From the NCBI RefSeq assembly GCF_003712105.1, contig NZ_RHLG01000001.1:806001-870000 (forward strand): a stretch of DNA of 64,000 nt. Direction: 5' to 3'. Of the stretch, positions 26,441 through 36,888 are shown piece after piece; within the stretch, counting starts at the first letter, position 1, and every line of letters starts with the position of its first letter. This DNA comes from Winogradskyella sp. Lineage in GTDB: Bacteria; Bacteroidota; Bacteroidia; Flavobacteriales; Flavobacteriaceae. Made by a program: the position numbers and the translations under genes. Under the pieces are notes generated by a model, which did not search any database, was not told the DNA's origin, and saw only the letters and a program-made list of their open reading frames with translations.

Positions 26441-26475
26441 AAAGCGCAGCTTAATACAAAGTTGCGCTTTTATTT
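26441..26475. terminator. Hairpin between the convergent HTH and deacetylase genes
   Basis: AAAGCGCAGCTT / AAGTTGCGCTTT with loop AATACA and a G-U pair in plus-strand RNA, followed by TATTTTG. It lies 19 bases past the deacetylase stop and 160 bases past the HTH gene stop. It is a moderate terminator in the plus direction and weaker in the minus direction, where the tail is not T-rich. Confidence 0.6.
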
Positions 26476-26488
26476 TGTGTCTGTTAAT

Positions 26489-27391
26489 TCAAAAGAAAAT
26501 TTCTTGTGCCAATCGATATGTATTAGCATGTGCATCCACTATTACTTTAATATCTGATGAATATCCGCCACCCATACTACACATTATTGGAAGATTATAA
26601 TCTTTACAAGTCTGCAATACAAAACGATCACGTTCTTTACAACCTTCAATGGTCATGCCGAGTTTACCTAATTTATCTGAAGCGATAATATCTACGCCAC
26701 ATAAATAGTATATAAAATCAGGCTTTTGGGTTTCAATAAGTTTAGGTAAAGTCGTTTTTAAAATAGAAAGGTATGTAGAGTCGTTAGTATTGTCCTCTAA
26801 AGCTATATCTAAATCACTTTGCTCTTTTTTAAAAGGGTAGTTACTTTTACCATGCATAGAAAATGTGTATACAGTAGGGTCATTTTTAAAGATTTCGGCA
26901 GTGCCATTACCTTGATGCACGTCCAAATCCACTATTAATATTTTATGAGCCAACCCTTTATTTTGCAAATATCGGCCACCAATGGCTTGGTCATTGAGTA
27001 AACAAAAAGCTTCGCCACGATTAGTAAATGCATGATGTGTTCCGCCAGCAATATTCATCGCCACGCCATATTTTAAGGCATAATCGCTTGCTTTAATGGT
27101 GCCATCAGCAATAATAACTTCACGCTCAACTAAAACTTCGCTTAAAGGAAAACCTATTTTGCGGGCCGCTCTTTGATTTAAAGTAATATTTACTAAATCA
27201 TAGTAATATTCTGGTTCGTGCACGGCTAAAATATACTTGTCATTTGGTATTGTGGGTTCAAAAAAATTACTGCTATTACAAGTGCCTTCATGCAGTAATT
27301 GTTGAGGCAACAACTCGTACTTTTCCATAGGAAAGCGATGCCCTTGAGGTAATGAATGTTTGTAAATAGGATGATAAGCTATTTTTAGCAC
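26489..27391 (-). CDS. Histone-deacetylase-family protein (class II/AcuC-like)
   Basis: 300 residues with the arginase/deacetylase fold. Catalytic residues are all visible: His119-His120 (GGTHHAF), zinc ligands Asp157 and His159 in DLDVHQGNGT and Asp234 in LCGVDIIASDKLG, and Tyr277 in GGGYSSD. Bacterial members deacetylate acetylated proteins, acetoin-related substrates or polyamines; which applies here cannot be told. The ATG abuts the stop of the large secreted protein gene, with metG further upstream, so the three genes form one operon. Confidence 0.93.
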   Translation of the reverse strand: MLKIAYHPIYKHSLPQGHRFPMEKYELLPQQLLHEGTCNSSNFFEPTIPNDKYILAVHEPEYYYDLVNITLNQRAARKIGFPLSEVLVEREVIIADGTIKASDYALKYGVAMNIAGGTHHAFTNRGEAFCLLNDQAIGGRYLQNKGLAHKILIVDLDVHQGNGTAEIFKNDPTVYTFSMHGKSNYPFKKEQSDLDIALEDNTNDSTYLSILKTTLPKLIETQKPDFIYYLCGVDIIASDKLGKLGMTIEGCKERDRFVLQTCKDYNLPIMCSMGGGYSSDIKVIVDAHANTYRLAQEIFF

Positions 27392-29803
27392 CTAATTTCC
27401 GCTTTCAATTTCTATCTGTTGAGAAACATACTCATTATTATTTACAATACCTTCAATAAATAAAGTGATATTAGGCGTATTGGTGTCGAAAAAAATGAAT
27501 TCATTAGACCCATTTTCATCAAACTTAAGATTTGGCTCCCATGCAATTGTCCCATATTCGTTAAAGAATTCGGTATTGTAGTATTGGTATTTTGGTGTAT
27601 AAAATTGTTTGTTTTTACTAAATTTGAGTGGTATGCCGTAAGCTTTTGTATTATCCGTTCTTGGTTTTGAATAGGCCTCTGGAGAAGTGAATATCTTTAT
27701 ATATCCAGCATTTCCTCTAATTCCTCCACCAATTCCATATCGATCATCTTCAATATAGTCTATCATGTTCATCGTCAAGAAAGTAAGAACACTAAAGTCT
27801 GAATTTATACCGGAGCCAGACAGCAATGCGTTATCCAAATATACAAGTGGTACTGGGTTTCCTCTTTGAACACGAGGATTTGTTATACTCAAATTACCCG
27901 TAAAAATATCAAAATCAGTACGCCATCCAAGCATTTGAAGATATAGATCTAATCGCATGTTTCTATATTTAATATTTTCAGGTATTTCATTAATTCTTGA
28001 ATTAATGGCCTTATTTTTAAGAGACTCTAGTTTAGTATTTTTTTTGGTGCCTTCTATAACAACTTCATCTAACAAATTAGTTTTGGAATTTTCCCAAGCT
28101 GCAGTATTTTGATCTGGGTTAATAGAGGTTTCTACTGCTGTAAAAGTCTCTTCCACTGGATTGTAATCCTTTGTGAAATCTGGAAATTTTTGCGGATAGA
28201 ATTGAGGATATAAAGACGGTTTTTCTTTAAATTCTTTTTTCTTAGTATCAATATAGCCAACTCTAAAAATATCATCGTCGGTTGGGAACGTATTTTTTAT
28301 AGTGAAGCTATCCTCGCCTTTAGGCACATCAAATAATTGAGTGCTATTTTGAGAGAATGGATAAATGATATAGGAGCCATTTTTTTGCCCATTAATATTA
28401 GCAACGATATCAATACCTCTCTCAAAAGGATAAATGTATGCTATTTCGTTATCGGCAAAAATGGTACTCCAATTATAACTGCTCCAACCTTGAGTAAGCA
28501 TTAATAAATCGAGATTAAAAGCCGTTTCCCTATCATTAGATTTAAAATAGTCACCAGCATTTTCTAATCTTCCATTGACATAAGGTTGAATATATAATTG
28601 AGAGAGAAGGTTGTTATGGTGATTATAAGATTTTGTATTAGAAGGCAATACTGATATGCTTAAGTTAGACCATTTTGAAGGGTCTATATTGTTTGGCTTT
28701 AAAGTGACTTTTAGGCTATCTTTTACAGCGGTAACGATGGCTCCATTAAGGTTTTTATTCTGAATAGTATTATTAAAATATAAGCGTTCGAGAATAGGTT
28801 GGTTATCTCTCGTAAAAATGGTGAATATATTTATTCCAGAGAATAACTCATCCTTTGGGAAACTTAAAATGGCGGCGCCATCTTTGCTCAGAGAAAACGG
28901 TATAACAACAATATCACTGCCATTATTAAGCCCAATTTTAAATGATTTGTTTTTTAATTTTGGTAAAGACTCATTATTAGTTCTAACCTGAATACTAACT
29001 TTATCTTGTAATTCGGTTAAACTCATAATAAGACCATTGGTTTTTATATTATCAATTTTGTTAGTGATTTTCCGTTCATTTAAATTAAGATTCACATTGT
29101 AATCCTGGCCTTTATTTGGAGTGAAAATAACCTTGGCTAAGCCAACTTCATTTAATTGAAATTCCGACAGGATTTCATTTGTTGTGGCATTAGTAATATT
29201 TCCATAGGCATTTGCAATGCCATACCCAAATTGATTTTTAGCAATAATACCAATTGTATTTTGACTACCATAAAGGATATGACCTCCTTCTCCAAGAACT
29301 TGTAAATCAATCTTGAAATCACTAGGATTAACGGGTTTGATGTCGCCAAGGTTATCAGCATCAATCACCTTAAACGTTTGTTCATAGTGATTGTTTTCAT
29401 CAAAATTGCGCATCCAATTGGTATAGGCTTTAAAAGTGAACACACCTGAAGCAATGGTACTGTCTATATCAAAGGTGTTCATAGCGACCCCATCATCAAC
29501 TTTTACTAATTTCTTTTTAATAACAGTGCCGTTCTTGTTACTTATAGTACAATATAAGTTGCGTGTCATTTTGGATGGTGCTTTGGTAAACTTATCAAAA
29601 ACATAAGCCTTGAATCCCATCATCTCACCTTCGATATAGGTCGATTTATTTAATTGTACATAAACAAGTTCTCTGGGTGCCTCAACATAATTTTCAAAAA
29701 CATCTACAATGCTTGAGGTCTTTTGAGCAGCAGTAAAAAGGAATATTAAATTAAAAAAAATGGTGAATAAAGGCCTAAGAAAAAAGTAAGTAGAGTTTTT
29801 CAT
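27392..29803 (-). CDS. Large secreted MG2/TonB-plug-like protein
   Basis: 803 residues from the preferred ATG at 29803 (signal peptide ending LFTAAQKTSS). The N-terminal part, VYVQLNKSTYIEGEMMGFKAYV, is the macroglobulin-like MG2 pattern. Beta-sandwich repeats follow. The region about 640-720, RLDYLQMLGWRTDF through PLVYLDNALLSGSG to MIDYIEDDRYGIGGG, resembles a TonB-dependent receptor plug, yet no 22-strand barrel follows. It is probably a periplasmic or surface protein of unknown role, in an operon with metG and the deacetylase. Confidence 0.75.
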   Translation of the reverse strand: MKNSTYFFLRPLFTIFFNLIFLFTAAQKTSSIVDVFENYVEAPRELVYVQLNKSTYIEGEMMGFKAYVFDKFTKAPSKMTRNLYCTISNKNGTVIKKKLVKVDDGVAMNTFDIDSTIASGVFTFKAYTNWMRNFDENNHYEQTFKVIDADNLGDIKPVNPSDFKIDLQVLGEGGHILYGSQNTIGIIAKNQFGYGIANAYGNITNATTNEILSEFQLNEVGLAKVIFTPNKGQDYNVNLNLNERKITNKIDNIKTNGLIMSLTELQDKVSIQVRTNNESLPKLKNKSFKIGLNNGSDIVVIPFSLSKDGAAILSFPKDELFSGINIFTIFTRDNQPILERLYFNNTIQNKNLNGAIVTAVKDSLKVTLKPNNIDPSKWSNLSISVLPSNTKSYNHHNNLLSQLYIQPYVNGRLENAGDYFKSNDRETAFNLDLLMLTQGWSSYNWSTIFADNEIAYIYPFERGIDIVANINGQKNGSYIIYPFSQNSTQLFDVPKGEDSFTIKNTFPTDDDIFRVGYIDTKKKEFKEKPSLYPQFYPQKFPDFTKDYNPVEETFTAVETSINPDQNTAAWENSKTNLLDEVVIEGTKKNTKLESLKNKAINSRINEIPENIKYRNMRLDLYLQMLGWRTDFDIFTGNLSITNPRVQRGNPVPLVYLDNALLSGSGINSDFSVLTFLTMNMIDYIEDDRYGIGGGIRGNAGYIKIFTSPEAYSKPRTDNTKAYGIPLKFSKNKQFYTPKYQYYNTEFFNEYGTIAWEPNLKFDENGSNEFIFFDTNTPNITLFIEGIVNNNEYVSQQIEIESGN

Positions 29804-29856
29804 TGAGTTGTAAGTTTTTACAAAGTTCAGCAAAAAATATACCAAACTAATTACCT

Positions 29857-31935
29857 TTAACTAATCTTTAAACCATTAGAAATCTCTTCTATGCCGTTAT
29901 TGTGAGAAGTGGAAGTATCAGGATTTACAAACACCAAATTACCAGTTTCGTCTTCGGTCATTAAAATCATTCCCTGACTTTCAGTACCTCTTAACTTTCG
30001 AGGTGCTAAATTGATTAAAACCGTAACACGTTTACCAATAACCTCTTCAGGTTTGAAGCTTTCAGCAATACCCGAAACTATTGTGCGGATATCAATACCT
30101 GTATCTACTTTTAAGACTAAGAGTTTTTTAGTTTTTGGCATCTTTTCAGCCTCGATAATTGTTCCAACTCTTAAATCTAATTTGGTAAAATCATCAAATG
30201 TAATCTCTTCTTTTTGAGGCTCAACAGTTTTCTTGGCGGCTTCATTCGCTTTTTTACTAGCTTCAAGTTTTTCTAGCTGTTTTTCAATTTCTGAATCTTC
30301 AATAGGCTTGAATAGCAATTCAGCTTTTCCTTCTTGTAATGTATGACCTGAAGGTATCAAAATATCGCTTGAAGAAACATCCGACCAACTATTGTTAAAT
30401 GAATTTAGAATACCTTTAAGTTTATGAGAAGTAAATGGTAAAAATGGTTCGGATAAAACAGAAAGTGCAGATGCAATTTGAAGGGCAACAAACATAATTG
30501 TTTTTACACGTTCTGGATTATCTTTAACTTTTTTCCAAGGCTCTTCATCTGCAAGATATTTGTTACCAAGTCTAGCCAAATTCATTAATTCTTGACTTGC
30601 TTCTCTAAATCTATAACGCTCAATAGAACTCGAAATCACCGCAGGATAAGCTTTTAGCGCTGCTAGTGTTTCTTCATCGATAGTTTTATAATCTGATGGC
30701 TCAGGAACTTCACTGCCGTAATATTTATTGGTAAGCACTGCGACGCGGTTAATGAAATTGCCAAAGATAGCAACAAGCTCATTATTATTTCTGGCCTGAA
30801 AATCTTTCCATGTAAAATCGTTGTCCTTAGTTTCGGGAGCATTGGCCGTTAATGCATAACGTAAAACATCTTGTTGGTTAGGAAAATCAATTAAATAATC
30901 GGGTAGCCAAACAGCCCAGTTTTTTGATGTAGATAATTTGTTGCCTTCTAAGTTTAAAAATTCATTTGCAGGTACATTTTCGGGTAATATATATGAACCT
31001 TCGGCTTTCAGAATTGAGGGGAAAATTATACAATGAAAAACAATATTATCCTTGCCGATGAAGTGCACGAGTTTGGTGTTTTTATCTTTCCAGTAATCCT
31101 CCCAATTTTTTCCTACTCGTTTAGCCCATTCCTTAGTTGCGGAGATATATCCAATTGGTGCATCGAACCAAACATAAAGTACTTTGCCTTCGCCACCTTC
31201 AACTGGGACAGGAATACCCCAATCCAAATCTCTTGTTACAGCTCTTGGTCTTAAACCATCATCAATCCACGATTTCACTTGGCCATAGACATTTGGTTTC
31301 CAATCTTTTTTATGCCCTTTTAAAATCCATTCCTTTAGAAACGCTTCATGTTTATTTAAAGGTAAAAACCAATGCTTTGTTTCTTTTAGGGTAGGTGCGT
31401 TCCCTGTAATAGCGGATTTCGGGTTTATTAGATCTGTGGCGTTATGGCTTGTACCGCAGTTTTCGCATTGATCTCCATAGGCTTCTTCATAACCGCATTT
31501 TGGGCACGTACCAATAACGAAACGATCAGCTAAAAACTGATTAGCATCTGCGTCGTATAACTGTTCTGAAACTTCTTCTACAAACTCATTTTTATCATAA
31601 AGATTTTTAAAAAATTCAGAAGCCGTTTTATGATGAATTTTTGCGGATGTACGGGAGTAATTGTCAAATGAAATTCCAAAATCTTCAAATGATGTTTTTA
31701 TTATAGCATGATACTTGTCTACAATATCTTGTGGCGTAACTCCTTCTTTTTTTGCTTTTATGGTTATAGGCACACCATGTTCATCACTACCACAAATAAA
31801 TGCAACGTCATTCCCTGTTAACCTTAAATATCTTGAATATATATCGGCAGGTACATATACGCCTGCTAAATGTCCAATATGTATTGGGCCATTTGTATAC
31901 GGTAATGCTGCGGTTATAGTATATCTTTTAGACAT
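29857..31935 (-). CDS. metG: Methionyl-tRNA synthetase
   Basis: 692 residues from [20 protein letters not shown]. Class I signatures are [11 protein letters not shown] (HIGH) and the KMSKS loop as LSTSKN. The zinc knuckle is [18 protein letters not shown] (four Cys), and the C-terminal 110 residues ([20 protein letters not shown]) are the EMAP-II/Arc1p-like tRNA-binding domain. It charges tRNA-Met. The ATG at 31935 is preferred to one 27 bases upstream. A -7 like element (TAGTTTTG on the minus strand, 31962-31969) precedes it. Confidence 0.97.
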   Translation of the reverse strand: MSKRYTITAALPYTNGPIHIGHLAGVYVPADIYSRYLRLTGNDVAFICGSDEHGVPITIKAKKEGVTPQDIVDKYHAIIKTSFEDFGISFDNYSRTSAKIHHKTASEFFKNLYDKNEFVEEVSEQLYDADANQFLADRFVIGTCPKCGYEEAYGDQCENCGTSHNATDLINPKSAITGNAPTLKETKHWFLPLNKHEAFLKEWILKGHKKDWKPNVYGQVKSWIDDGLRPRAVTRDLDWGIPVPVEGGEGKVLYVWFDAPIGYISATKEWAKRVGKNWEDYWKDKNTKLVHFIGKDNIVFHCIIFPSILKAEGSYILPENVPANEFLNLEGNKLSTSKNWAVWLPDYLIDFPNQQDVLRYALTANAPETKDNDFTWKDFQARNNNELVAIFGNFINRVAVLTNKYYGSEVPEPSDYKTIDEETLAALKAYPAVISSSIERYRFREASQELMNLARLGNKYLADEEPWKKVKDNPERVKTIMFVALQIASALSVLSEPFLPFTSHKLKGILNSFNNSWSDVSSSDILIPSGHTLQEGKAELLFKPIEDSEIEKQLEKLEASKKANEAAKKTVEPQKEEITFDDFTKLDLRVGTIIEAEKMPKTKKLLVLKVDTGIDIRTIVSGIAESFKPEEVIGKRVTVLINLAPRKLRGTESQGMILMTEDETGNLVFVNPDTSTSHNNGIEEISNGLKIS

Positions 31936-32038
31936 TGGTAGCGTATGTTTTTTTAGAAACACAAAACTACGACATTACAATCAAAATTTTTTAAGAACTG
32001 AATTATTAAACCAAACTATTATGGATTTGTAATTTCAA

Positions 32039-33643
32039 CTATCTTATGAATAAAGATTTACTAAAATTTTTATTCCCTACTGATATTTTATAGATGTATT
32101 GTCCGACACTTAACCGCTGTTTAATTGTATTTTTGATACTTATGCTATGCTCACCAGATATTAGCATTTCATTTTTGAGTGTTGCTATATCTCTACCTGT
32201 TATATCATAGAGTTTTACTACAGTGTGCTGAGTAAATGGATTCAAAAAATTTATAATAGTATCACCTTGTGGATAGGTCACAAAATGTTTAAATCTTTCC
32301 ATATTAAAGTCATCAATGGTGGTTGCACTGCAATTAAAACCTAGGTCAATAGTATTGTAATTGCCATTAAGTAGTGCACTATTAACTAAGTTATTGTCTA
32401 AACATAACCATTGCGACATAACTGTTGCATAAATTTCTCTAAAGTCTTGTTGGTATTCTAAATTACCATTAGTTAAATTACTTAGACTAGGATGCTGTCC
32501 TATAAATCCATTACCTTGAATAGCAGGCCCAAATAGCATAAGTGGCGCAGCAGTTCCATGGTCAGTACCGTTAGAACCATTTTCATAAACACGACGACCA
32601 AATTCACTAAACGTCATTGATAATACTTTATCATCTAACCCTGCTAAAGCCAAGTCGTCATAAAAAGCGTTTACCGAATTTGACAAATCAGTTAGTAGGC
32701 TTTCATGGTCATCAACTTGGTTTGCATGCGTATCAAATCCGCCTAGAGTAACTAAATACACTTTTGTACCTAGGTTCCCTTTTATTAATCTCGAGACTAT
32801 TGATAACTGTCTACCTAAATTAGTATTTGTGTAATTAGGATTACTAGATGCACTAGCGTAGGCATCATGAATTGTGCCTGCATATTGATAAGTGGTGTTC
32901 GTAGTGGTTCGTAAATACTTTAACTGTTCGCCATAAATACATTCTGGTAAATTACTAATGTCGTGCACAGTACCATTTTCAGCAATTGATTCTAATTGAT
33001 CAGGGTTTGCAACTGAAAATGCATAGTTTGTAGAGTCGCCATCAAAAATGAGATTTCCGATACTTCCAATTTGTATAGCAGCAGGAATATCTGGAAGATT
33101 AGTTAAATAATCTGGATAGAGATTTTCAAAGTATCTACCTAAAAAACCAGTTTGTTCTGTACCGCTTGGATCTGTTGAAGCCCAAACATCAGAACCAGCA
33201 AAATGAGATTGGTTAGAATCTTCATAACCAACACCATGTATAACTTTCATGGCACCATTATCCCAAAGGTTTAAAAGAGGATTCATAAAGTCCGGAATAC
33301 CAAAATCTGGCCCAAGATTAGTAATTCTACCAAGATCATGTTTTATAGTTGGTCTATAAGAGGCATAGGTGTCATAATCATAGATTGGTACAATTGTATT
33401 GAGGCCATCATTTCCACCTTTTAAGCGAATTAATACTAAAATTCTATCTGTTTCAGATTGATGTATTGCAGCTGCCAGTCTTGAGCTGTTAGATGCTGAT
33501 AATGGCATTCCACCTACCATCATAGTTCCTGCACCTGCCAATCCAAGTGCTTGCAGAAATGAACGTCTATTCCATTTTTTATGTTCTTCATCATGAAGAT
33601 TACCTTCGTGATGATGTTTTTTGTAATTATGGTTGTTGCACAT
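32039..33643 (-). CDS. DUF1501 protein with Tat-like signal and T9SS sorting domain
   Basis: 534 residues. A His-rich N-terminus (NNHNYKKHHHEGNLHDEEH) precedes a twin-arginine-like signal NRRSFLQALGLAGAGTMMVGG. The DUF1501 body contains LVLIRLKGGNDGLNTIVP and, near the C-terminal half, SEFGRRVYENGSNGTDHGTA, the alkaline-phosphatase-superfamily-like segment of this family. The last 70 residues are a type A T9SS sorting domain (INFLNPFTQHTVVKLYDITG, ending KSLFIR). It lies 12 bases after a DUF1800 gene, the usual partner. The reaction is not established. Confidence 0.87.
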   Translation of the reverse strand: MCNNHNYKKHHHEGNLHDEEHKKWNRRSFLQALGLAGAGTMMVGGMPLSASNSSRLAAAIHQSETDRILVLIRLKGGNDGLNTIVPIYDYDTYASYRPTIKHDLGRITNLGPDFGIPDFMNPLLNLWDNGAMKVIHGVGYEDSNQSHFAGSDVWASTDPSGTEQTGFLGRYFENLYPDYLTNLPDIPAAIQIGSIGNLIFDGDSTNYAFSVANPDQLESIAENGTVHDISNLPECIYGEQLKYLRTTTNTTYQYAGTIHDAYASASSNPNYTNTNLGRQLSIVSRLIKGNLGTKVYLVTLGGFDTHANQVDDHESLLTDLSNSVNAFYDDLALAGLDDKVLSMTFSEFGRRVYENGSNGTDHGTAAPLMLFGPAIQGNGFIGQHPSLSNLTNGNLEYQQDFREIYATVMSQWLCLDNNLVNSALLNGNYNTIDLGFNCSATTIDDFNMERFKHFVTYPQGDTIINFLNPFTQHTVVKLYDITGRDIATLKNEMLISGEHSISIKNTIKQRLSVGQYIYKISVGNKNFSKSLFIR

Positions 33644-33655
33644 GATAAGCAGGTA

Positions 33656-35113
33656 TTAAATTAGTTGAAATTCGGGCATTTTAATAATATGAAATAAAAG
33701 CAATACGACTTGATTTGGTACTGTATCCCATTGTAAGTTCCATGAACCATCATCATAATAGTTTTGTGGGATATTATGTTTAAATATATCTGTTGCTATT
33801 TGATAATCGGTTGGAGTAAAAAGCTCAAGTGGGACAAAACGATCTATGATACTTTTAGTAATAATATATGGGTCATTACTATCACCAGAACTCTCTATAG
33901 CAAATGTTCTTAATTCTTCTGTAAACTCATTCAAAGTGTGCCATATAATCCATTCGAATATTTGCCATCTAATCGTAATAGTACTAGAGTTTATCCAATC
34001 TTTATCGCCTTGCCATCCAGCTACGTCTACCGGATTAAATAAATATTGCCCCATCATATTATTATACCAAACAAAAGCATCTAAATAATCTGGTTGCATA
34101 GTGAAACCAGTAACTTTTAAGTACGACATGGTTAGGTCAAAAGGGCTTTTAATTTTAGTTCCCAATGATTTTTCATCAAAGAAATGTTCACTTTTGAATA
34201 ATAGTTTAAGAACATTAGCGATATTAAAATCTGCCCCAAAACTATCTGCCATAGCAGAAATAACAACTTCATTTGGTTCAGGGCTAATGAAATATGTATA
34301 TAATTTTCGGCAAATAAATTGAGCAATTAATGGCGATTTTTCTTCAAATAAAATGGCAATGACCTCGTCATAACCCCAATTTCCTTCACGATTAAAAATA
34401 GTCTTGACAGAATTATCAAATGTGCTAGAGTCGTAATTGATAGGGTAAGTCCAATTGACTCTGTGATTAAATCCAGTTAATGCTTTAGAAGTTTCAACAA
34501 TATCTTGCTGTGTGTATCCATTGTCTACACCAAGTGTAAAAAGTTCATATAATTCCCTGGCATAATTTTCATTAGGGCTGTTATTTGTGTTTTCGAAACC
34601 ATTGAGGTATACAAGCATTGCACTTGTTCTACCTATATCATATACAAATTCTCTAAAATTACCTAGGGCATGACGCTCCAGTGTATGATAGTATTCATAA
34701 AGCAGATTACTCGCAAAATAACTCTCTAATTCAGTTACAAAATGGTTACTCCAAAACAATATTAAGCGTCCTTTTAAACCATTATTTTGCATTTTGTTTA
34801 TAACTTCTAATCGCAATTCATGATGATTATTTTGAGTTTCTTCCTCAAAATCAAGTCCTAAATTATCATAATCATGATTTGTATAGTCTGCCCAAACAGG
34901 TGTTGGCCAGTTAGGTTCGTTAAATGCCTCATCAACCAATTGGTCAATAAAGTCATTTGGAGACATAGCTAAGGCGGCAGTAACCATAGCTTTACTCGCA
35001 TCATATCCAATACGTCTATAAGCATGTCTAACCCTTGCTTCATCCCAAGGGTTTATTGCTGACGGTATATAAGGCTGAATAGTGCTAGAATTACAGGATG
35101 TAGTAACAGCCAT
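33656..35113 (-). CDS. DUF1800 family protein
   Basis: 485 residues. Typical DUF1800 segments are VRHAYRRIGYDASK near residue 28, LILFWSNHFVTELESY, NENYARELYELFTLG and TGFNHRVNW. The partner DUF1501 gene follows after 12 bases, so they are co-transcribed; such pairs occur across Bacteroidota, Planctomycetes and Proteobacteria. No clear signal peptide is visible at the chosen start MAVTTSCNSS. Function unknown; export of the pair is likely given the Tat and T9SS signals on its partner. Confidence 0.88.
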   Translation of the reverse strand: MAVTTSCNSSTIQPYIPSAINPWDEARVRHAYRRIGYDASKAMVTAALAMSPNDFIDQLVDEAFNEPNWPTPVWADYTNHDYDNLGLDFEEETQNNHHELRLEVINKMQNNGLKGRLILFWSNHFVTELESYFASNLLYEYYHTLERHALGNFREFVYDIGRTSAMLVYLNGFENTNNSPNENYARELYELFTLGVDNGYTQQDIVETSKALTGFNHRVNWTYPINYDSSTFDNSVKTIFNREGNWGYDEVIAILFEEKSPLIAQFICRKLYTYFISPEPNEVVISAMADSFGADFNIANVLKLLFKSEHFFDEKSLGTKIKSPFDLTMSYLKVTGFTMQPDYLDAFVWYNNMMGQYLFNPVDVAGWQGDKDWINSSTITIRWQIFEWIIWHTLNEFTEELRTFAIESSGDSNDPYIITKSIIDRFVPLELFTPTDYQIATDIFKHNIPQNYYDDGSWNLQWDTVPNQVVLLLFHIIKMPEFQLI

Positions 35114-35116
35114 AAG

Positions 35117-35145
35117 TTGAAATTTTAAGTTGAAAAATAGATTTG
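35117..35145 (+). promoter_or_regulatory. Possible promoter of the LD-carboxypeptidase gene
   Basis: TTG at 35117-35119, an 18-base spacer, then TAGATTTG at 35138-35145. This would give a 5' leader of about 120 bases containing a hairpin (GTTTTTT-CGTT-AAAAAAC, 35193-35210). Confidence 0.4.
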
Positions 35146-35274
35146 GTTTTTTAATCTACTGAATATCTACGGTTTAATTAAGACTTTTGGATGTTTTTTC
35201 GTTAAAAAACGTTAAATTTTAAGATTTCAGTATAGTTGTATTATACTTTTTATATTTACAAAAAAGGAGGTATT

Positions 35275-36300
35275 ATGATTTTGAGACATTATTTAGCTGT
35301 TGTATTCGTAAGTTTAATTTTGAATTTTAATACAACTACTTATGCTCAAAGCCACTCTGATAATTCTATGAAAATGAGTTCCAAATTAATTCAACCACCT
35401 TATCTCAAAGCAGGCGATACTGTTGCTATAGTTGCACCATCAGGTATTCTCAAAAACAGAGAACGAGAAGTGCAACAGGCTATAGATTTATTAAAAAGTT
35501 GGGGTTTGTATAGTGTGGTTGGAACACATGTTTTTAGCACAGCTAATCATTTTGCAGGTACTGATGATGAACGATGTGAAGACATGCAAAAAGCTTTGGA
35601 TGATCCAAGCATTAGCGCTATATGGTGTGCACGTGGAGGCTACGGCACGGTAAGAATTTTAGACAAACTGGATTATACAAAATTTAAGAAAAACCCTAAA
35701 TGGTTAATTGGGTATAGTGATATTACCGCTTTACATAACCAGATGCATAACAATGGGTATGAATCATTTCATGCGTTGATGTGTGTAAGCTTAACAAAGG
35801 ACTTAGATGAGATAAAAAATTCAATAGCTACATTTAAGTCCGTGTTGTTTGGAAACCCTACTAATTACCTTCTAGAGGGTTCTAGTTATAATAAGGCAGG
35901 CAAAGCATCTGGGCAGTTGGTAGGCGGAAACTTAACCATGTTGCATACTATGTTAGGCTCTAATGAGAGTATTGATACAGCTGGTAAAATTTTGTTTATT
36001 GAAGAAATCGGTGAATACAAATATCATATAGACCGAATGTTGCAAAGTATGAAGCGTGCTGGCTATTTCGAGGAACTAAATGGTCTTATTGTTGGTGATA
36101 TGTCTAAGCTACGAAAGAATACAACACTATGGGGCACATCAATTGAACAATTAATTTTAGATGCACTTTCTGAATACGACTTCCCTATAGCTTTTAATAT
36201 GCCTGCAGGTCATGAAAAAGATAATCGAGCTTTAGTATTGGGCAGAACTATAGAATTAGATGTTTCTAAAACCGAATCTTCTATAGTTTTTAAAAACTAA
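35275..36300 (+). CDS. LD-carboxypeptidase (peptidase S66)
   Basis: 341 residues with a signal peptide (MILRHYLAVVFVSLILNFNT). S66 motifs are VAPSGIL, ARGGYGTVRILD, nucleophile Ser in IGYSDITAL, catalytic Glu in FIEEIGEYKYHIDRM and His in PAGHEKDN. It cleaves the L,D-bond releasing the terminal D-Ala from murein tetrapeptides, or a related recycling peptide; an exported form suggests periplasmic action. The start is fixed by an AAAGGAGG Shine-Dalgarno sequence (35263-35270) four bases before the ATG, unusually strong for this phylum. Confidence 0.92.
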   Translation: MILRHYLAVVFVSLILNFNTTTYAQSHSDNSMKMSSKLIQPPYLKAGDTVAIVAPSGILKNREREVQQAIDLLKSWGLYSVVGTHVFSTANHFAGTDDERCEDMQKALDDPSISAIWCARGGYGTVRILDKLDYTKFKKNPKWLIGYSDITALHNQMHNNGYESFHALMCVSLTKDLDEIKNSIATFKSVLFGNPTNYLLEGSSYNKAGKASGQLVGGNLTMLHTMLGSNESIDTAGKILFIEEIGEYKYHIDRMLQSMKRAGYFEELNGLIVGDMSKLRKNTTLWGTSIEQLILDALSEYDFPIAFNMPAGHEKDNRALVLGRTIELDVSKTESSIVFKN

Positions 36301-36315
36301 AAACATCTAGTTTTT
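36292..36315. terminator. AT-rich bidirectional hairpin spanning two stop codons
   Basis: AAAAACTA (36292-36299) and TAGTTTTT (36308-36315) pair across an 8-base loop. The stop codons of the convergent LD-carboxypeptidase and the 36307 gene both lie inside the structure, so the two genes share one compact terminator. Confidence 0.55.
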
Positions 36316-36888
36316 GCAAATACCATCACGAACTGTAACCTCTTGCAACTTCTGCCACACTTTATCTTTTTGGGGTTTTAAGGAAAGTCTAAATACAATT
36401 GTAGACCTATTGCTAGTTTCGCAATAATGAGCATCGACAGTACAATTTAGCGAGATAACTTCTTTAGTATGAAATCTATCATAAGTTTTTATTTTACCAA
36501 TAAAGCTCGAGGGCTTATTCGGATTTTCTATAAACAAAACTGAAGCTCCTTGTATTTTTTCTTCATCATTGTTTGCCGAAAGCATCAACCCATCAAAATA
36601 TAATTTCAAATGCTGTTCTAGATTTTCTATGGTTTGTTTTTGGATACCCTTTATATGCCAAACAAAAACGTAGGTCCAAAAATCAGGCCTATCCTTTTTA
36701 GACCAACCTTCAGCAAATCTAATATCCTCAATGCCTTCGTATTCGATTCCAGGAGCAAAGCTTAGGGGCATTTTTAAGGATTCTTTAGACCATGTATTGT
36801 TAGCTATTAGGATAGTTTCATTTTTTTCTGTTTGACTAAACACTATTAATGTATTTAGAAAAATGATGATAAAGGTTAGTGGTTTCAT
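36307..36888 (-). CDS. Hypothetical secreted protein in the YceI operon
   Basis: 193 residues with a Sec signal peptide (MKPLTFIIIFLNTLIVFSQT). Aromatic-rich beta segments follow, such as GWSKKDRPDFWTYVFVWHIKG and VISLNCTVDAHYCETSNRST. Three cysteines near the C-terminus could form a disulfide. No family recognised. Its start codon shares one base with the stop of the YceI gene, so it is translationally coupled to YceI. Confidence 0.75.
   Translation of the reverse strand: MKPLTFIIIFLNTLIVFSQTEKNETILIANNTWSKESLKMPLSFAPGIEYEGIEDIRFAEGWSKKDRPDFWTYVFVWHIKGIQKQTIENLEQHLKLYFDGLMLSANNDEEKIQGASVLFIENPNKPSSFIGKIKTYDRFHTKEVISLNCTVDAHYCETSNRSTIVFRLSLKPQKDKVWQKLQEVTVRDGICKN

Noticed and set aside
35193..35210. 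GTTTTTT-CGTT-AAAAAAC hairpin as a terminator
   Set aside because: Lies upstream of both divergent genes, so there is nothing to terminate; A/T-only pairing is weak.
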